NCBI GenBank assembly: GCA_963457665.1
Contig: OY735212.1
Coordinates: forward strand, 52,848,338-52,912,337
DNA: 64,000 nt
Reading direction: 5' to 3'
From: Thysanoteuthis rhombus
Taxonomy: Eukaryota; Mollusca; Cephalopoda; Oegopsida; Thysanoteuthidae
Made by a program: the position numbers and the translations under genes. Under the pieces are notes generated by a model that saw only the letters and a list, made by a program, of their open reading frames with translations, searched no databases and had not been told where the DNA came from. Below, piece by piece: positions 49,481-60,430 of the stretch; position 1 is the stretch's first letter, and every line of letters starts with the position of its first letter.

Positions 49481-50439
49481 CCTTTCCTTTCTTTGTTTGA
49501 TGGCTTGCTTCAGCTCCCACGCGGTTACTTCTGGAAAATCCTCTTACTGATTGCTTGCGTCTTGCGTATCCTGTTCATTGATTTTGTAATCCTTGTTTGG
49601 AGGAGTTGAGTTTTAGATAAAATTCTTGGCCACGTTCGACAATCCTGTCTCTGTCTGTGGTTAGATCTTCATTTCCCCCGTGTGTGTTGGTTATTTGTTT
49701 CCATCCTGAACTGAGACCTTGGTTATAGATTTGAAGCCCCGGCTTTTTTCGAGAATTGATTCGGTGACTGCTGTTGTGTATCTTCTTCTGCCTTCTCTTC
49801 GTCCCTTTTTGATTGTTTTATTCAGTCCAGTCTCTTCAATTTTCCCTCTTGTTTTCGTCAGTAGCTTGAAGTTTCTGCATTTTTTTATAATATTCCTGGT
49901 TTCATCTGAGATTTCATTTATGGTTTGTGAGTTCTTTGGTTCAAATATAGTGGCGACTTCTATGAAAGAGGCTGTTATTTTGTTGTCGAGTTCGTTGTTG
50001 TTGGTGTCGTTCTCTTGTTTAGTAAGAATTTTATTTCTATTTTTTTGTTCAAGCTTGAAGGATCGAGTGTGCTCTTTTGGTACGTTTAGTCGTTGCAGTC
50101 TGGTGCGAAATATTTTTCTGCGTTCTTTGTTGTTTTCACTTGCATTTTACATCTAACCATATTGTGGTCACTTCCTACGTTGACTTAATTTGGGAGTTGG
50201 ATGTCGCTTTTTTCCGTCAGTCTATGTCGTTCTTCGTTTCGTGTTTGGGGCCTTTCCAAGTCCGATTGGGTCTCTTCTTGAAGAAGGTGTTCATGATTTC
50301 GAATCCACTGGCTCTTGCGAAGTTTACAAAATCTTCTCCTGTCTCGTTCCGTACTTTATATCCGAATTTGCCAACGCAATTTTCATTTCCTGGTAGGAAC
50401 CTGTGTGTTGAAGTATTTTCTGGTGTCTAGGAGTTGGGA

Positions 50440-50870
50440 GTTCAAGTCATCATAGGAATTGCCTATTTCCTCTTGGGTTGATTACAGAATGAGAACATAG
50501 ACTTGGATGATATTCAATTTGTACCTCTTTGAAAGTTGTATGGTGATACTGGCTGGCTTCTCGACCCAAGACAGCTTTGAAGCCTGTCACTTTGTTTTTA
50601 AGATCCTAATTGATGAGAAAACCTACTCCACTTTGTTTTACTTTCTCTTTTCCGTAGTTGTAAAGAAGATGTTTGCTGTTTAGTTCGATTATTTCTTCTC
50701 TGGGTCTTTTTATTTCGCTAATGCCTATAGTGTTCTATTTGATGTTTTTGATTTCATTTTCTAAATTAGTCAAGTGCTTGTCAGTTGAGAGTGTTCTGGT
50801 GTTGTAGGTGCCAATGTATAGCGTTGTTCTTTTGATGATGGTTTTGGGGCTATGTTTGGGTAGTTGCTAT
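50440..50870 (-). pseudogene. endonuclease (APE-type) domain of the younger LINE
   Basis: Minus-strand translation gives IGTYNTRTLSTDKHLTNLE (50,817-50,760), matching the TYNxRTL start of APE-type LINE endonucleases. GISEIKRPREE follows (about 50,720), the EIKR-like catalytic Glu segment, then QSGVGFLIN (about 50,620). Stop codons (for example after EIKNIK and FLIN) show decay. The C-terminal half of the endonuclease (50.2-50.45 kb) is only loosely readable. Confidence 0.75.
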
Positions 50871-50984
50871 TGGACTGACGAACCTTTAAGAACGGATGTT
50901 CTCTTGGTGAAGTATTTGGGTTGTCGCTTCTGGTGCACATCACTCCACCCAAGTGAAGAGGTGTTTTCTCGGTGGAGTGTTTCG

Positions 50985-51460
50985 ATCTAAAGAGAGAAAT
51001 CCCCTAAATAGGATGAAGTATGAAAAAAAAAACGAAAAGCAAAGTAATGTTCAATGGTAAAGTCTCAAAAAGGACCAAGGGAATAAACGGCGACGCTTTA
51101 GAAGAAATCTAGAAATACATCGGCAGAGATCAGGCGATAAAGCTTTGGAAATACAACGGAAATGAAATAAGACGGTACATTAGAAGTGGCTGGAAAACAT
51201 TTGCTATAATTAGAGTAATACTGAGAAGCAAAGAGTCATTACGCTTAAAACGTAACGTATATAATCAATGCATGATACTAGCCATGACGCACAGTTGAGA
51301 AAGATGGAAATTCACCAAACCATTCGAAAACTCAGAACAGGACCGGGAACACTGCCAGATGGAGCAAAAGTCTAACCGATTGCTGACTGTGGGATAGTAA
51401 ACACAGTAGGAAAAGATGAGACACAAGATGAAATACAAGATGAAGAGACTGTAATAACGC
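50985..51460 (+). pseudogene. older RTE-type LINE reverse transcriptase, 3' piece
   Basis: The plus strand resumes the RTE-type sequence interrupted at 48,065: MKKKTKSKVMFN (about 51,027-51,055, matching the KTKxMxN motif), LEEI-stop-KYIG (about 51,100), EIRRYIRSGWKTFAIIRVIL (51,165-51,225) and LKRNVYNQCMILAMTHS (51,245-51,295). Removing the minus-strand element and one ATCT rejoins the two pieces in the expected domain order. Sequence beyond about 51,460 is only weakly similar. Confidence 0.75.
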
Positions 51461-51852
51461 AATCACGCTCATCACAGAAAGAGATTGGAAAGGCCTCCGT
51501 CCTCTGTGGACTTGAAACGACTGAAAATTATATGTATATACATATCAGAGAAAGAGAGAGAGAAAGAGAGGGAGAGAGAGGGGGTAATATTCTTGATATG
51601 GAAACTATTTATTCCACTTTCGCCCTAATATCCTTTGGAAAAGCATGAATCTAATTTTCTGTTCTCTGTATCAATGTTAATCCTATTGATCAATGCCATG
51701 AAGTCAGACATAAAAAGAGTGGGTCATTATGTGAGCAACCCATTCCTACGTTATTACCTCATCTGCCTAAATTCTGAGACTGAAATGGCTGCTCGAACTA
51801 CTTTGAAAGATAGAGGTCAATGAATATAGACTAATCGATCGATTGATAAATA

Positions 51853-51948
<96 letters not shown>
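51853..51948. repeat. (TC)n(TA)n(GA)n symmetric microsatellite
   Basis: TC, TA and GA runs in sequence make the tract close to a perfect palindrome about 96 bp long (TC pairs with GA across the TA core). Confidence 0.95.
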
Positions 51949-51950
<2 letters not shown>

Positions 51951-51984
51951 TAGAAGACTTTGCTTTTATCTCAGCGGCAACAAA

Positions 51985-52200
51985 CCCTCAACTGAACACC
52001 ATGGGCGTCCAACGCCACTTTTTCAAGGTGTGTGTGCAAGAGCATATATATTTCCAGGAGCAAACAAAAGGAAAAATGATATATCTTAGTGAAATCCCCA
52101 CTACTGGAAAAAAATAATAGTCTTTTTAAATGGTTACGTTGAGTTGGGGTTACATAAAACAACTGTACTGTACCACATACTTTATTGACTTCATGGTTTC
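51985..52200. repeat. dispersed repeat, copy B (partner at 44,285)
   Basis: GGGCGTCCAACGCCACTTTT and TTGGGGTTACATAAAACAAC match the partner copy in order and orientation. Confidence 0.6.
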
Positions 52201-52509
52201 AATTTTTAAACCCCTCGCTCTCGGAGAGAAGGCCTGATCTAGGGGGTCACATGTGCATCCCTCCGCCCAGCAGACGTCCATGTTAGATACTGAACAGAAA
52301 CGGAATAGATAAACGAAACAGATCAGAATAAAGTGCAAAAAAGAATTGAAAAGAAACGGCGAGACTTCTTTATTCCGATCTGCATTGTGTGTGTAGACAC
52401 GATCGAAGAGAATCCGGTCTGAGAAGTTGCGATAAAAAGCAACAAAAATTACAAGATGGAGACAAATAGACGCAGAAAATGAAGAAAATCGTTATGATTT
52501 ACAACTTGC

Positions 52510-52518
52510 CACCTTCTG

Positions 52519-52570
<52 letters not shown>

Positions 52571-52910
52571 AGAAAGTGAGACGGAGATAGATATGAAAGG
52601 ATTGAGAAAAGAAAATATCTACAAATTTACTTACATAGATAGATGGAAGGGTGGTAGGGAAGAAGATGGAAGGGTGGAAGAGAAAGTAAAAGAAAGAGAG
52701 AATAGCAATGAAAGAAAGAGTAAAAGGAATGACCAAAAAGAGGAAGAAAGAATATTACAGGAAAGAGGGATAAAACAAGAAATGCCAGAATCGAAAAAGA
52801 GAACTGGGAAAGAACAGACGGTGACAAGTAAGGAAAAAATAAATAAGTAAATAAAGAAATAAATAAAGAAAGTAAGAAAGAAAGAAAGAAGATCTGGTTA
52901 GTTCTTCAAT
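52510..52910. repeat. polypurine tract A
   Basis: A pure GA run (52,520-52,572) continues as GA-rich plus-strand DNA with AAAGAAAG units. The 123-codon plus frame through it is Arg/Glu/Lys low complexity and is not taken as a gene. Confidence 0.85.
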
Positions 52911-53269
52911 AGAAACTGCCATGTGATCATCGTCTTTTGGCTGCATACCGTGTTGAGGGTAATCACTGGAGATTTGGGAAAAAGGGCGATCAATGAATAA
53001 GTTACTTCTCTCACCTTTTGTTGGGTAGTGATAACGAAAAAAAGTCAGAAGGAAGCAATTTAGCATAAACTAATATTGTGAATTGACCCTCCTCCTAACT
53101 AAAATCATATTGGGGGAGATGAAAGTCCTTTCCAGATATTGTGAGAAGTAAATGTTCAAGTTTTCAGCCCTCTAGCTTCATTAGTACAGCCTGTCCACGT
53201 GGCAAATACTTACATACATACATACATGCTTACATACATAGCCACACAGACCAACTTAAAAACTGAAGA

Positions 53270-53790
53270 AACTAATGAATAATGAATAAATAATGAATAA
53301 GACATTGAATGAAGTAAAAGAAAGATAAGCAAAACAAAAAAATGAAAAGAAAATACCAGAAAAAAACATAAGAGAAAGAAAAAAAAAAAAGAAAAAAGAG
53401 AAGAAAACAGAGTGAGAAAAAAGAAAGCAAAAAAAGGAAGAAATAGTGAAAAAAGTAAAGAATGAACCAAAGAGTAAAGAAAAGGAAAAGGGAAAGGAGA
53501 GAAAAGTAAAGGGAAGGGAAGAACTAGAGAAAAAAAAGAACAAATATATTGAGAGATAAAAAGAACTAAAGGAAAACAGGAAGGCTGACTAAAAGAAAGA
53601 AAGAAATGAATGAACAAACGAGAGAAAGAAAGAGACAAAAAATAAAGAAATAGTGGAAGGAAGGTAAGACATTAGAGAACCACAAGCAAGAAAAGAAAAA
53701 GTAAGAGACAAGATATAAGAAGGAGGGGTTAGATGAGAAAGGTTGTGGAATTGGAAGAGAAATGTTGTAAAAGAGGAAAAAGAGTAAGAC
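53270..53790. repeat. polypurine tract B, about 500 bp
   Basis: The plus strand is almost entirely A and G (AAAGAAA, GGAAGG, GAGAAAG units) with few pyrimidines. The Phe/Ser/Leu-rich minus-strand frames (for example 53,210-53,638) are by-products of this. Confidence 0.9.
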
Positions 53791-56196
53791 GAGAAAGGTG
53801 GGCAGTTGTTAAATAGCCATACATCCGGGTAGCATTTAGTCTCATCTTACGGGTGTACTTCGTGTGCGTATTCATTTCGTCCCGACCGGCTGTAAAATAT
53901 CAGCCGAGCGCCTGCAAATTTGTCCGAGGTGAAACCAGAACTGCTGGGGTAGGGCAAGTGTTAAGGATACTAATGTCTGTTTATTTCAGCCTTTGATCAA
54001 TCAATGCCGCTAACCATATCGTGATAATCAGAAAAGGAATTCAGAATTGCTTCTGAGTTAAACCTACCAAGAGTTTACTCAACGCAGATAAATTACAACT
54101 TATTTGCCGGTGTGGAAACTATTGCAGTGATTTTCAACCAATTTGCCGTCGTACATTAGTGTGCCACAAAGCATCTATAGATGTGCCGCAGGAGTTTCGA
54201 AGAAGGTCAACCCATCCTAGAACAAAGGCAGTGGGACTGTGCTCCAAGTATGGATACAAAAGAAAAAATATTTGAATACCCTTTGACACTTCTGGTACTT
54301 CGATGCGTAGTAATAACATATATACACAAACCTTTCAAAATCTTTTGAAAACCATGATAATCAATAAAATTGATGAATTATTAGTACTTCCACTTATGAA
54401 CACATTATTATCATCCATTAAATCTATCCTTAAATAGCGATAGTGTGCCCCGACCATTTAGTACCTGGCTCACTGTGCCGTGAGATGATAAAGGTGAGAA
54501 ATCACTGTTATATTGTGGGGAGTATAAGATCCACGTAGAGAATTTTAGAACAGGCATTACTTAAACTCCCTCGTCCTCTAATCATCCTGTTTCCATTTGC
54601 AATAACCCTTTCAGCACACCAGATCATATTCACTCACCAGTAAACGAGAGACAACCTATTTTTTTAATGGACACATCGTATCGACTTGGAAGTTTCTCCC
54701 TGAAAAATTCTCGTGTCCCCTTCCTTAGACCTATCGGGTCCCAGTGCCTCTGTCTGATCTTACAGCCTATTCAAATGAGGTAGGGATCCTGAATTTTGTC
54801 AGGTAAGTCAAAGTCAAATTGACGATTAAATCTCGACGTACCATTTCGAGAGGAAATACATCCAGCGACCGGCCACGTCTCCTGAGATCTTGATCTTTTT
54901 CAGTTTAAGTTTATGAGTGCAGTCCACATTTTCCAAGGTGACGTGAATTTTTCACAGCCAGGTTGTTCACACGCCTCCCCAGAGCGGAAACCACCGGACA
55001 ATATGAACCGTTGACTGGACGCTTGAACCGTTGACTGAAAGCTGAGAAGTTAATGTGAATTCATCTGGGAAGGCGAGACGGCGTTCTAAATGTACTGCAA
55101 CCCTCGTATCTGTACTATCATTGAACGATACGGATTCGTAAATTTTTTTTTTTCTAAAAGCATTTCCTTGATTATTTCCTACCTTTGCAAAATTCATTTT
55201 ACGAATGTGACAATCGAAATTTTGTTGGTAGCTTCGCTACCTCTGTTTTTTGTTTTTTTCTTATACGAGGGCCTCCAGTCCCTGGCTATGTCTCGATGTC
55301 TCTTGTTAAGGGAGATTCGCAACTATTGTGGTCAGCAGGTTTCTAACTGCTTTGTATCAGTTAAATCCTATTGACAATGTTGAGGTTCTCAGTCGTATAT
55401 AGAACGTCATATAATGTCCTCATCATGAAACTTCTTGGTATTTCTTAAGGTTAGTTTAGTGCGGCACAAGACAAGACTAAATGGGAGAAAATGCGGGGAG
55501 GGAAATTGTGTTACGTCATCCTACCGGGTTTGTAAAAAATACTTGTTTAGAAAATCAGCATTCGAACCCTGGCATTTTGCCTAAACTCAGACATCATTAT
55601 ACTGGTGGGAAAAACTTGACTATTCTAACCATGAGATAAGCCAGGTAATTTATTTTCTTGAGGTCTATCGAAGTATTTCGGTTGCTTATTCTCAATGTTG
55701 CCAATTTAGCAATTTTATATCTAAACTTAGATAATTCTAAATAGCAGAAATCAAGGGAGATAATATAAACTATGAGGAAAGATCTGTAATCTTTCAATTT
55801 TATTCATTTTATCAGATTTATCGAAAATCGTGGATCCCAAAAACTTCCATCACGACACCGCAGCGCCTGCTGTGCTGAACAATAGTCTGGCTATTACGAA
55901 CTTCGTACAATAGTCATTTGATGGATGATCGTAGTGCATTAGATTTCTCGAGAATCACTAATCCAAACAAGTTTAAACTCAATATTGCAATGCCAGGTAT
56001 GCTGACTTATATATCTGAATGAATGTCAACTTCGTACGAGAGGTCGCACTGCATACACACGGGGATTTCTCCAATTATAGTTAGATGCTTAGAAGATGAT
56101 AAAGAAAACCCCATAATTATTCAATGGTGAATAGAATGTTATTTGTCAAATTTGGGGCAAAGATCTTTCTTTTTTTTCAGTAGAGAAACTAACAGT

Positions 56197-56235
56197 TCTG
56201 CACACACACATGCGCGCACGCACACACACAAACAA

Positions 56236-56266
<31 letters not shown>
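56197..56266. repeat. (CA)n microsatellite
   Basis: A CA tract with CG and AA interruptions. Confidence 0.95.
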
Positions 56267-56269
<3 letters not shown>

Positions 56270-56479
56270 CTATAGAATAAAACGTAGCAAGTGACATTTC
56301 GCCAGGTTTCAAGTAATTGGTTAATATGCTGATGTAGTAGATTTAGTATTTTATGTTGTAATAAACTTTGTAAACAAAAACCCTAAATTATTCACTATTG
56401 AATAAAGTATTATAAGTCAAATTTTGGGGAACAAAGCATTTTTTATACAAGAAACCGACAGATGTGTATAAATATGAAT

Positions 56480-56880
56480 TTTGTCAAACTCCCGGCCAAG
56501 TTGGAGTTGACTTTGTTTTCCCTCGTAACAAGAAAACAAGAATAAGAAAAATCAAGGGAGTAAACTCTTCACTGTCTGTCACACCACATTAAATCAAACC
56601 GATCTTTATATTTCACTACCGATGTTTGAAATCACGACGAAGTGATTAGTTGGCGGATCTCTTATCGACTGAGATAAACTGACAAGTCTTAAATATTTAC
56701 GAATTTATGAACTGTATATACATTACAAAAGTTACAGTTGTTATCCTCAATCGGAATAGAAGTTGAGTTTGATCCTGCAGCAGCTAGGCTTGTTTGTGTT
56801 TGTGTAACCCTTCTATAATTACATGAAAAAATATCTTTTATATTTCACAATTGCAATTGCAAAATTACTTAAATATTGCC
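56480..56880. repeat. SINE-like repeat, copy at 56.6 kb
   Basis: Partner of the 37-kb copy; see the shared GTTACAGTTGTTATCCTCAA and GATCCTGCAGCAGCTAGG phrases at about 56,730-56,790. Confidence 0.6.
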
Positions 56881-56917
56881 GTTATTTTTTATGGCACTGG
56901 TAAACTGTAACATTTCC

Positions 56918-57290
56918 GGGCAAATTTGAAAGTAAGACAAGCAAGTTTAAAAAAATATGCCAAGCAAGTTTAAAAAATACAAGCAAATTAAAAAAACAAG
57001 AGATCTTAACCTATGAACATGATTAATCACATGCAAGCAATTACTTTTTTATGTGAAATTAGTTGAAACTCATCTTTGAATAAAATTTAAAGGTCTTTTT
57101 TGTTAATTCTCATCATAAGATTTTTTCAATTTGCATGTCATATTTTTTAATTTGCATGCTTTATTTCTCAAGTCGATTGTCATATTTTTTTTTATTTTTC
57201 CTACCGTATTTTTTTAACTTGCTTGGTGTATTTTGTAATCTGCTTGGCGTATACTTCAATTTGCTTGCCTTACTTTTGACTTTGCTCAAG
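56918..57290. repeat. foldback repeat with internal about 20-bp units
   Basis: The left arm (56,918-57,000) has repeated AAGCAAGTTTAAAAAATA units. The right arm (57,120-57,290) has repeated complements (TTTTTTAACTTGCTTGG, TGTAATCTGCTTGGCGTAT, CAATTTGCTTGCCTTAC). The outer parts pair over about 60 bp with about 80% identity, around a 100-bp AT-rich loop. Confidence 0.8.
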
Positions 57291-58119
57291 AGAAAGAAGA
57301 GTAATATTATGATTTACAACTAGTTTTGTGTCGGTTATGGACGAATCGATAAATATATTTGACGATATCATTAGAACCTTTCAATTTCAAGATTATTTTT
57401 TCTTATATAAATATACTTATCAATTGCGCTATTCTGTCATCTGCTATAATACATAAGAGTCAGTTAATTCTGCTACCAAAAACCCTGACCAAATGTTCTT
57501 CCGTCAGAAAGAAGTGTTATAATACGAGGGCTGATGGGGACTGTTTAATTGAATATTTCATTTTTATTCGTAAATATTTGATTTGATTTTTGAATGACGC
57601 TTTTGTTAAAGATACTTTTTGCGTGGGTATATTTGATGTATACTTACATACGTGGTCGAAGATGATATACGCTACTGACTCACATATATGTATGAAAAGG
57701 ACGATAGGCACATCATAAGTAGATTTATTAAGACAAGATAAAGCGTGGTCGCTTGGAACCCATGCAGATAGATAGCCAGTCACAGTCACTCAAACAGACA
57801 TTAGGAGAAAGAGAGTGAAAAGGAGTTGATAAAAAAAGGGACGGTGTATAGGGATTCTCAAGGCGGAAGTAAGAAAGATAGAGAGTGGGTTAAGTTGCGT
57901 GAGAAACGGAAGAAAGCAGGAGGAAAATAGGAGAGACAGGATTATTCACTTTCGCTATCACATGAAAAAAAGGGTACCAGTTAATTTTGCGAAAGCGATA
58001 TCGATGGAAAAGAACCCTTGCCAATAAGTTAAGGGTCAAGGGTTGGGCACAAGAAGCAGAAGAGTACAGAAGTCGTGTGACAACGGACGACCCCGGCTGC
58101 TGGCAGTAGAAGAGCTGAT

Positions 58120-58120
<1 letters not shown>

Positions 58121-58166
<46 letters not shown>
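58121..58166. repeat. (TC)n microsatellite
   Basis: An uninterrupted TC tract. Confidence 0.95.
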
Positions 58167-59157
58167 AGTGAGGATTTTGTTCAGTCTTCCAGCTAAGTCT
58201 ACTGATGTATTTTCAGTCGGCCGAAATTCTAAAAAACACAAGACATGAGTTTTACGTTTATGGTTCCTTTCCTTGCTGCAGCCGCGGTGTGCATCCATAC
58301 AAAGAAATGTATTACACTGCATGGTTGAAATGCACCCCTGTCATTGTCCCATATAAGTTCTTTGAAAATTAACAAGTTGATAAAAATGTTTCTAATGGGG
58401 AAACTGGCTAAATATCTATGATTATTATATGACTAAGACGTCAGAAGGTAATTTCGTCAACTGTATAAATGTTTCAATGGTTCGAAAGATGCTAAAAAAT
58501 TAGAATGTAAATGACTGGTATGAGATACGTGTGTGCACAGGTACATTGTGAGAGACATCATTTGTGTCTGGAGACGTGTATTTATCCATGTATACTGTTA
58601 TCATGCTTCTTGTTTATGTTGATATACCTGGGTACTTGTAAACGTTATAACAGCATTGAGTGTACACGTGGATGTGTGTATATTTGAAACATGTTCGGTG
58701 ATTTATAATATTCACTGCTTGTATAGCAAAAACGGGAAAGTATTTGTTTTGATGTGTCATTTGCACGCCAAATAGTGCATGTGCAGTTGCGTGACACATT
58801 TATTCCGAATTCCTTTAAAAAAAAGCGTGTCTCTAAACTACTACTCCAATGATTTGTCAACAAAATGCGACTAGTTGTCAAGGGCTATCGTCTCGTATCA
58901 CGCTGAATATTGTTGCTTACTTTTTTTAAAAACATTTCCTCGGAGAAGAATCGCCCAAAACTCCATACGTTACACGGCTTTGCTCGCGTTACAAACACGC
59001 GAAACGTGCTGCTTCATGTTCGTTCGAGATATTGAATTGATATATATAATTGACAAGAACAGTTCAATGAACAGTAAAAATAGATGAATGCGCAACTATG
59101 TCATCTAACATACATTTAATTTAACCTCGTTCTATAAAAAGATTCGACAAAAAATGA

Positions 59158-59158
59158 T

Positions 59159-59245
<87 letters not shown>

Positions 59246-59523
59246 TTCAACCACTTTTATTAATCGCACATTGCATCATGAGAAAGTTGCTTTTTGCAGT
59301 CGTAGAATGTCTTCATTTCAGTAAAGATTCTTCCGAGCAGCCTCACATATCGAGAACCGCTTACCGAAAAGACTTGAAATTTGATACTGCAAAGTCCGGT
59401 CCACGGACCAACGTATCTGGTGAATATCAACTAGTTACAAGGCTCAATTGTTGGGTTTTTCGATGCACACACACATATACATACACACACACACACACAT
59501 ACACAAACACACACACACACACA
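59158..59523. repeat. (TC)n/(CA)n microsatellites
   Basis: TC and CA runs at 59,158-59,240 and a CA run with TA interruptions at 59,464-59,523. Confidence 0.95.
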
Positions 59524-59711
59524 CTCACAGATTTTAACGACTTGCCAAACTTAGCTCAGCCAGTAAGACAGCCTCTTGGCAATCCGTTGTTCGACGTCAA
59601 GATCACGGAAGGGGAATGTAGATTTTACATATCGGCTAAACCCCCTCATTCCGGTGAGGATTGCTGCTGATGCTTTTACGGTAGAAAAACATAGTCAACT
59701 ATGGAGTTTGA

Positions 59712-59714
<3 letters not shown>

Positions 59715-59801
<87 letters not shown>
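59715..59801. repeat. (TA)n microsatellite next to the palindromic element
   Basis: About 85 bp of TA that abuts the left end of the 294-bp element, suggesting insertion into or beside TA repeats. Confidence 0.95.
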
Positions 59802-59804
<3 letters not shown>

Positions 59805-60093
59805 TTATAAATTGCGTTATATGATATGGAATCTAATTTGAAACGATCTGTCATTACATGGTTAATATATCACTCAATTTGGACAACATAAATAGAATAA
59901 GCAACAAGGAAATGGGGCTGCTGCATGGCAGCTCTATGGCAAGAGCATCGGTGGCAGGTTCGATCCCTGCAGTAGCCCCATTTTCTTTAATTGTATTTTC
60001 TATTTGCATTGTTTAAATTGAGTGATATATCAACCGTGTAATGACAGCAGATTATTTCAAATAAGTTTCTATATAACGCAATTTATAATTCAT
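59800..60093. mobile_element. palindromic element with a tRNA-like core
   Basis: A 294-bp inverted repeat. Left arm (59,800-59,921) starts ATGAATTATAAATTGCGTTA and contains GTCATTACATGGTTAATATA. The right arm (59,971-60,093) is its inverted copy, with ATATCAACCGTGTAATGAC and TAACGCAATTTATAATTCAT. Identity is about 80% over about 110 bp. The centre is a tRNA-like sequence (59,914-59,980). Partial relatives occur near 9.9, 37.2 and 62.4 kb. It fits a non-autonomous MITE-like or foldback element. I see no encoded protein, and a TA dinucleotide target is possible because TA repeats flank it. Confidence 0.8.
59914..59980 (+). other. tRNA-like sequence at the palindrome centre
   Basis: GGGGCTG and TAGCCCC pair as a 7-bp acceptor stem (one G-T), followed by A. 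GCAGG-TTCGATC-CCTGC (59,954-59,970) is a perfect T arm containing a B box. GCTCT-ATGGCA-AGAGC resembles a D arm. No anticodon arm follows it; instead a small CTGC-ATG-GCAG hairpin precedes it. At 67 nt it is shorter than a normal tRNA and unlikely to be charged. Confidence 0.65.
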
Positions 60094-60353
60094 TCTGTTG
60101 AACAAAAATATGTTCATTTCTTGATATACATGTAAGCTTGTGCAATGCTCATCCTTAGGAATGTGGATGGAGGATTTAAGCTAAGTAAATATATCGCTTG
60201 AATTCAGTCTTACTGACCATCCAGTTCCCTAGTGCAGTTAGGATATCAATCACGGGTCTGAAGCGGAGGTTTCAATCCTGCGTCGGGGTGCTGGATGGGA
60301 TAGCGGATAGTCTGTAGGCACATCGGGGGGTTGTAATACAACAAAATTATGAC

Positions 60354-60429
<76 letters not shown>

Positions 60430-60430
60430 A
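60354..60430. repeat. (TA)n(TG)n compound microsatellite
   Basis: A TA run passes into a TG run. Confidence 0.95.

Larger units (their letters stand above)
48066..50984 (-). mobile_element. younger RTE-type LINE, minus strand, nested in an older one
   Basis: A 2.9-kb non-LTR element in minus orientation. At its 3' end (left) is a (GAT)n tail (plus strand 48,066-48,097, TCATCA units), common for RTE-like elements. Reading 3' to 5' from there: a C-terminal block (GHVARMTDNQWT ... RGRSITRWTDEL), the reverse transcriptase, and an N-terminal endonuclease near 50.45-50.85 kb. The 4-bp ATCT at 48,062-48,065 and at 50,985-50,988 is a possible short target-site duplication. The size is close to a complete element of this clade, so it may be nearly full length, but it is inactivated by frameshifts and stops. 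Confidence 0.8.
51461..56900. other. flank with low-complexity tracts, no supported gene
   Basis: I see no recognisable coding exon. The stretch is dominated by purine-rich tracts (52.5-53.8 kb), a TC/TA/GA compound tract at 51,853-51,948 and dispersed repeats. The 53,810-53,960 stretch is more GC-balanced, but I could not assign it. Confidence 0.45.

Noticed and set aside
49719..50430. 145- and 117-codon plus-strand ORFs with hydrophobic stretches resembling membrane segments
   Set aside because: Antisense to the minus-strand RTE-type LINE; no plus-strand homology recognised.
52479..52850. 123-codon Arg/Glu-rich plus-strand ORF that looks like a coiled coil
   Set aside because: It is the translation of a GA polypurine tract.
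53210..53638. 142-codon Phe/Leu-rich minus-strand ORF resembling a multi-span membrane protein
   Set aside because: Complement of a polypurine tract; composition alone explains it.
59914..59980. Functional tRNA gene
   Set aside because: Acceptor and T arms pair well, but the canonical anticodon arm is missing and the sequence is embedded in a mobile palindrome.
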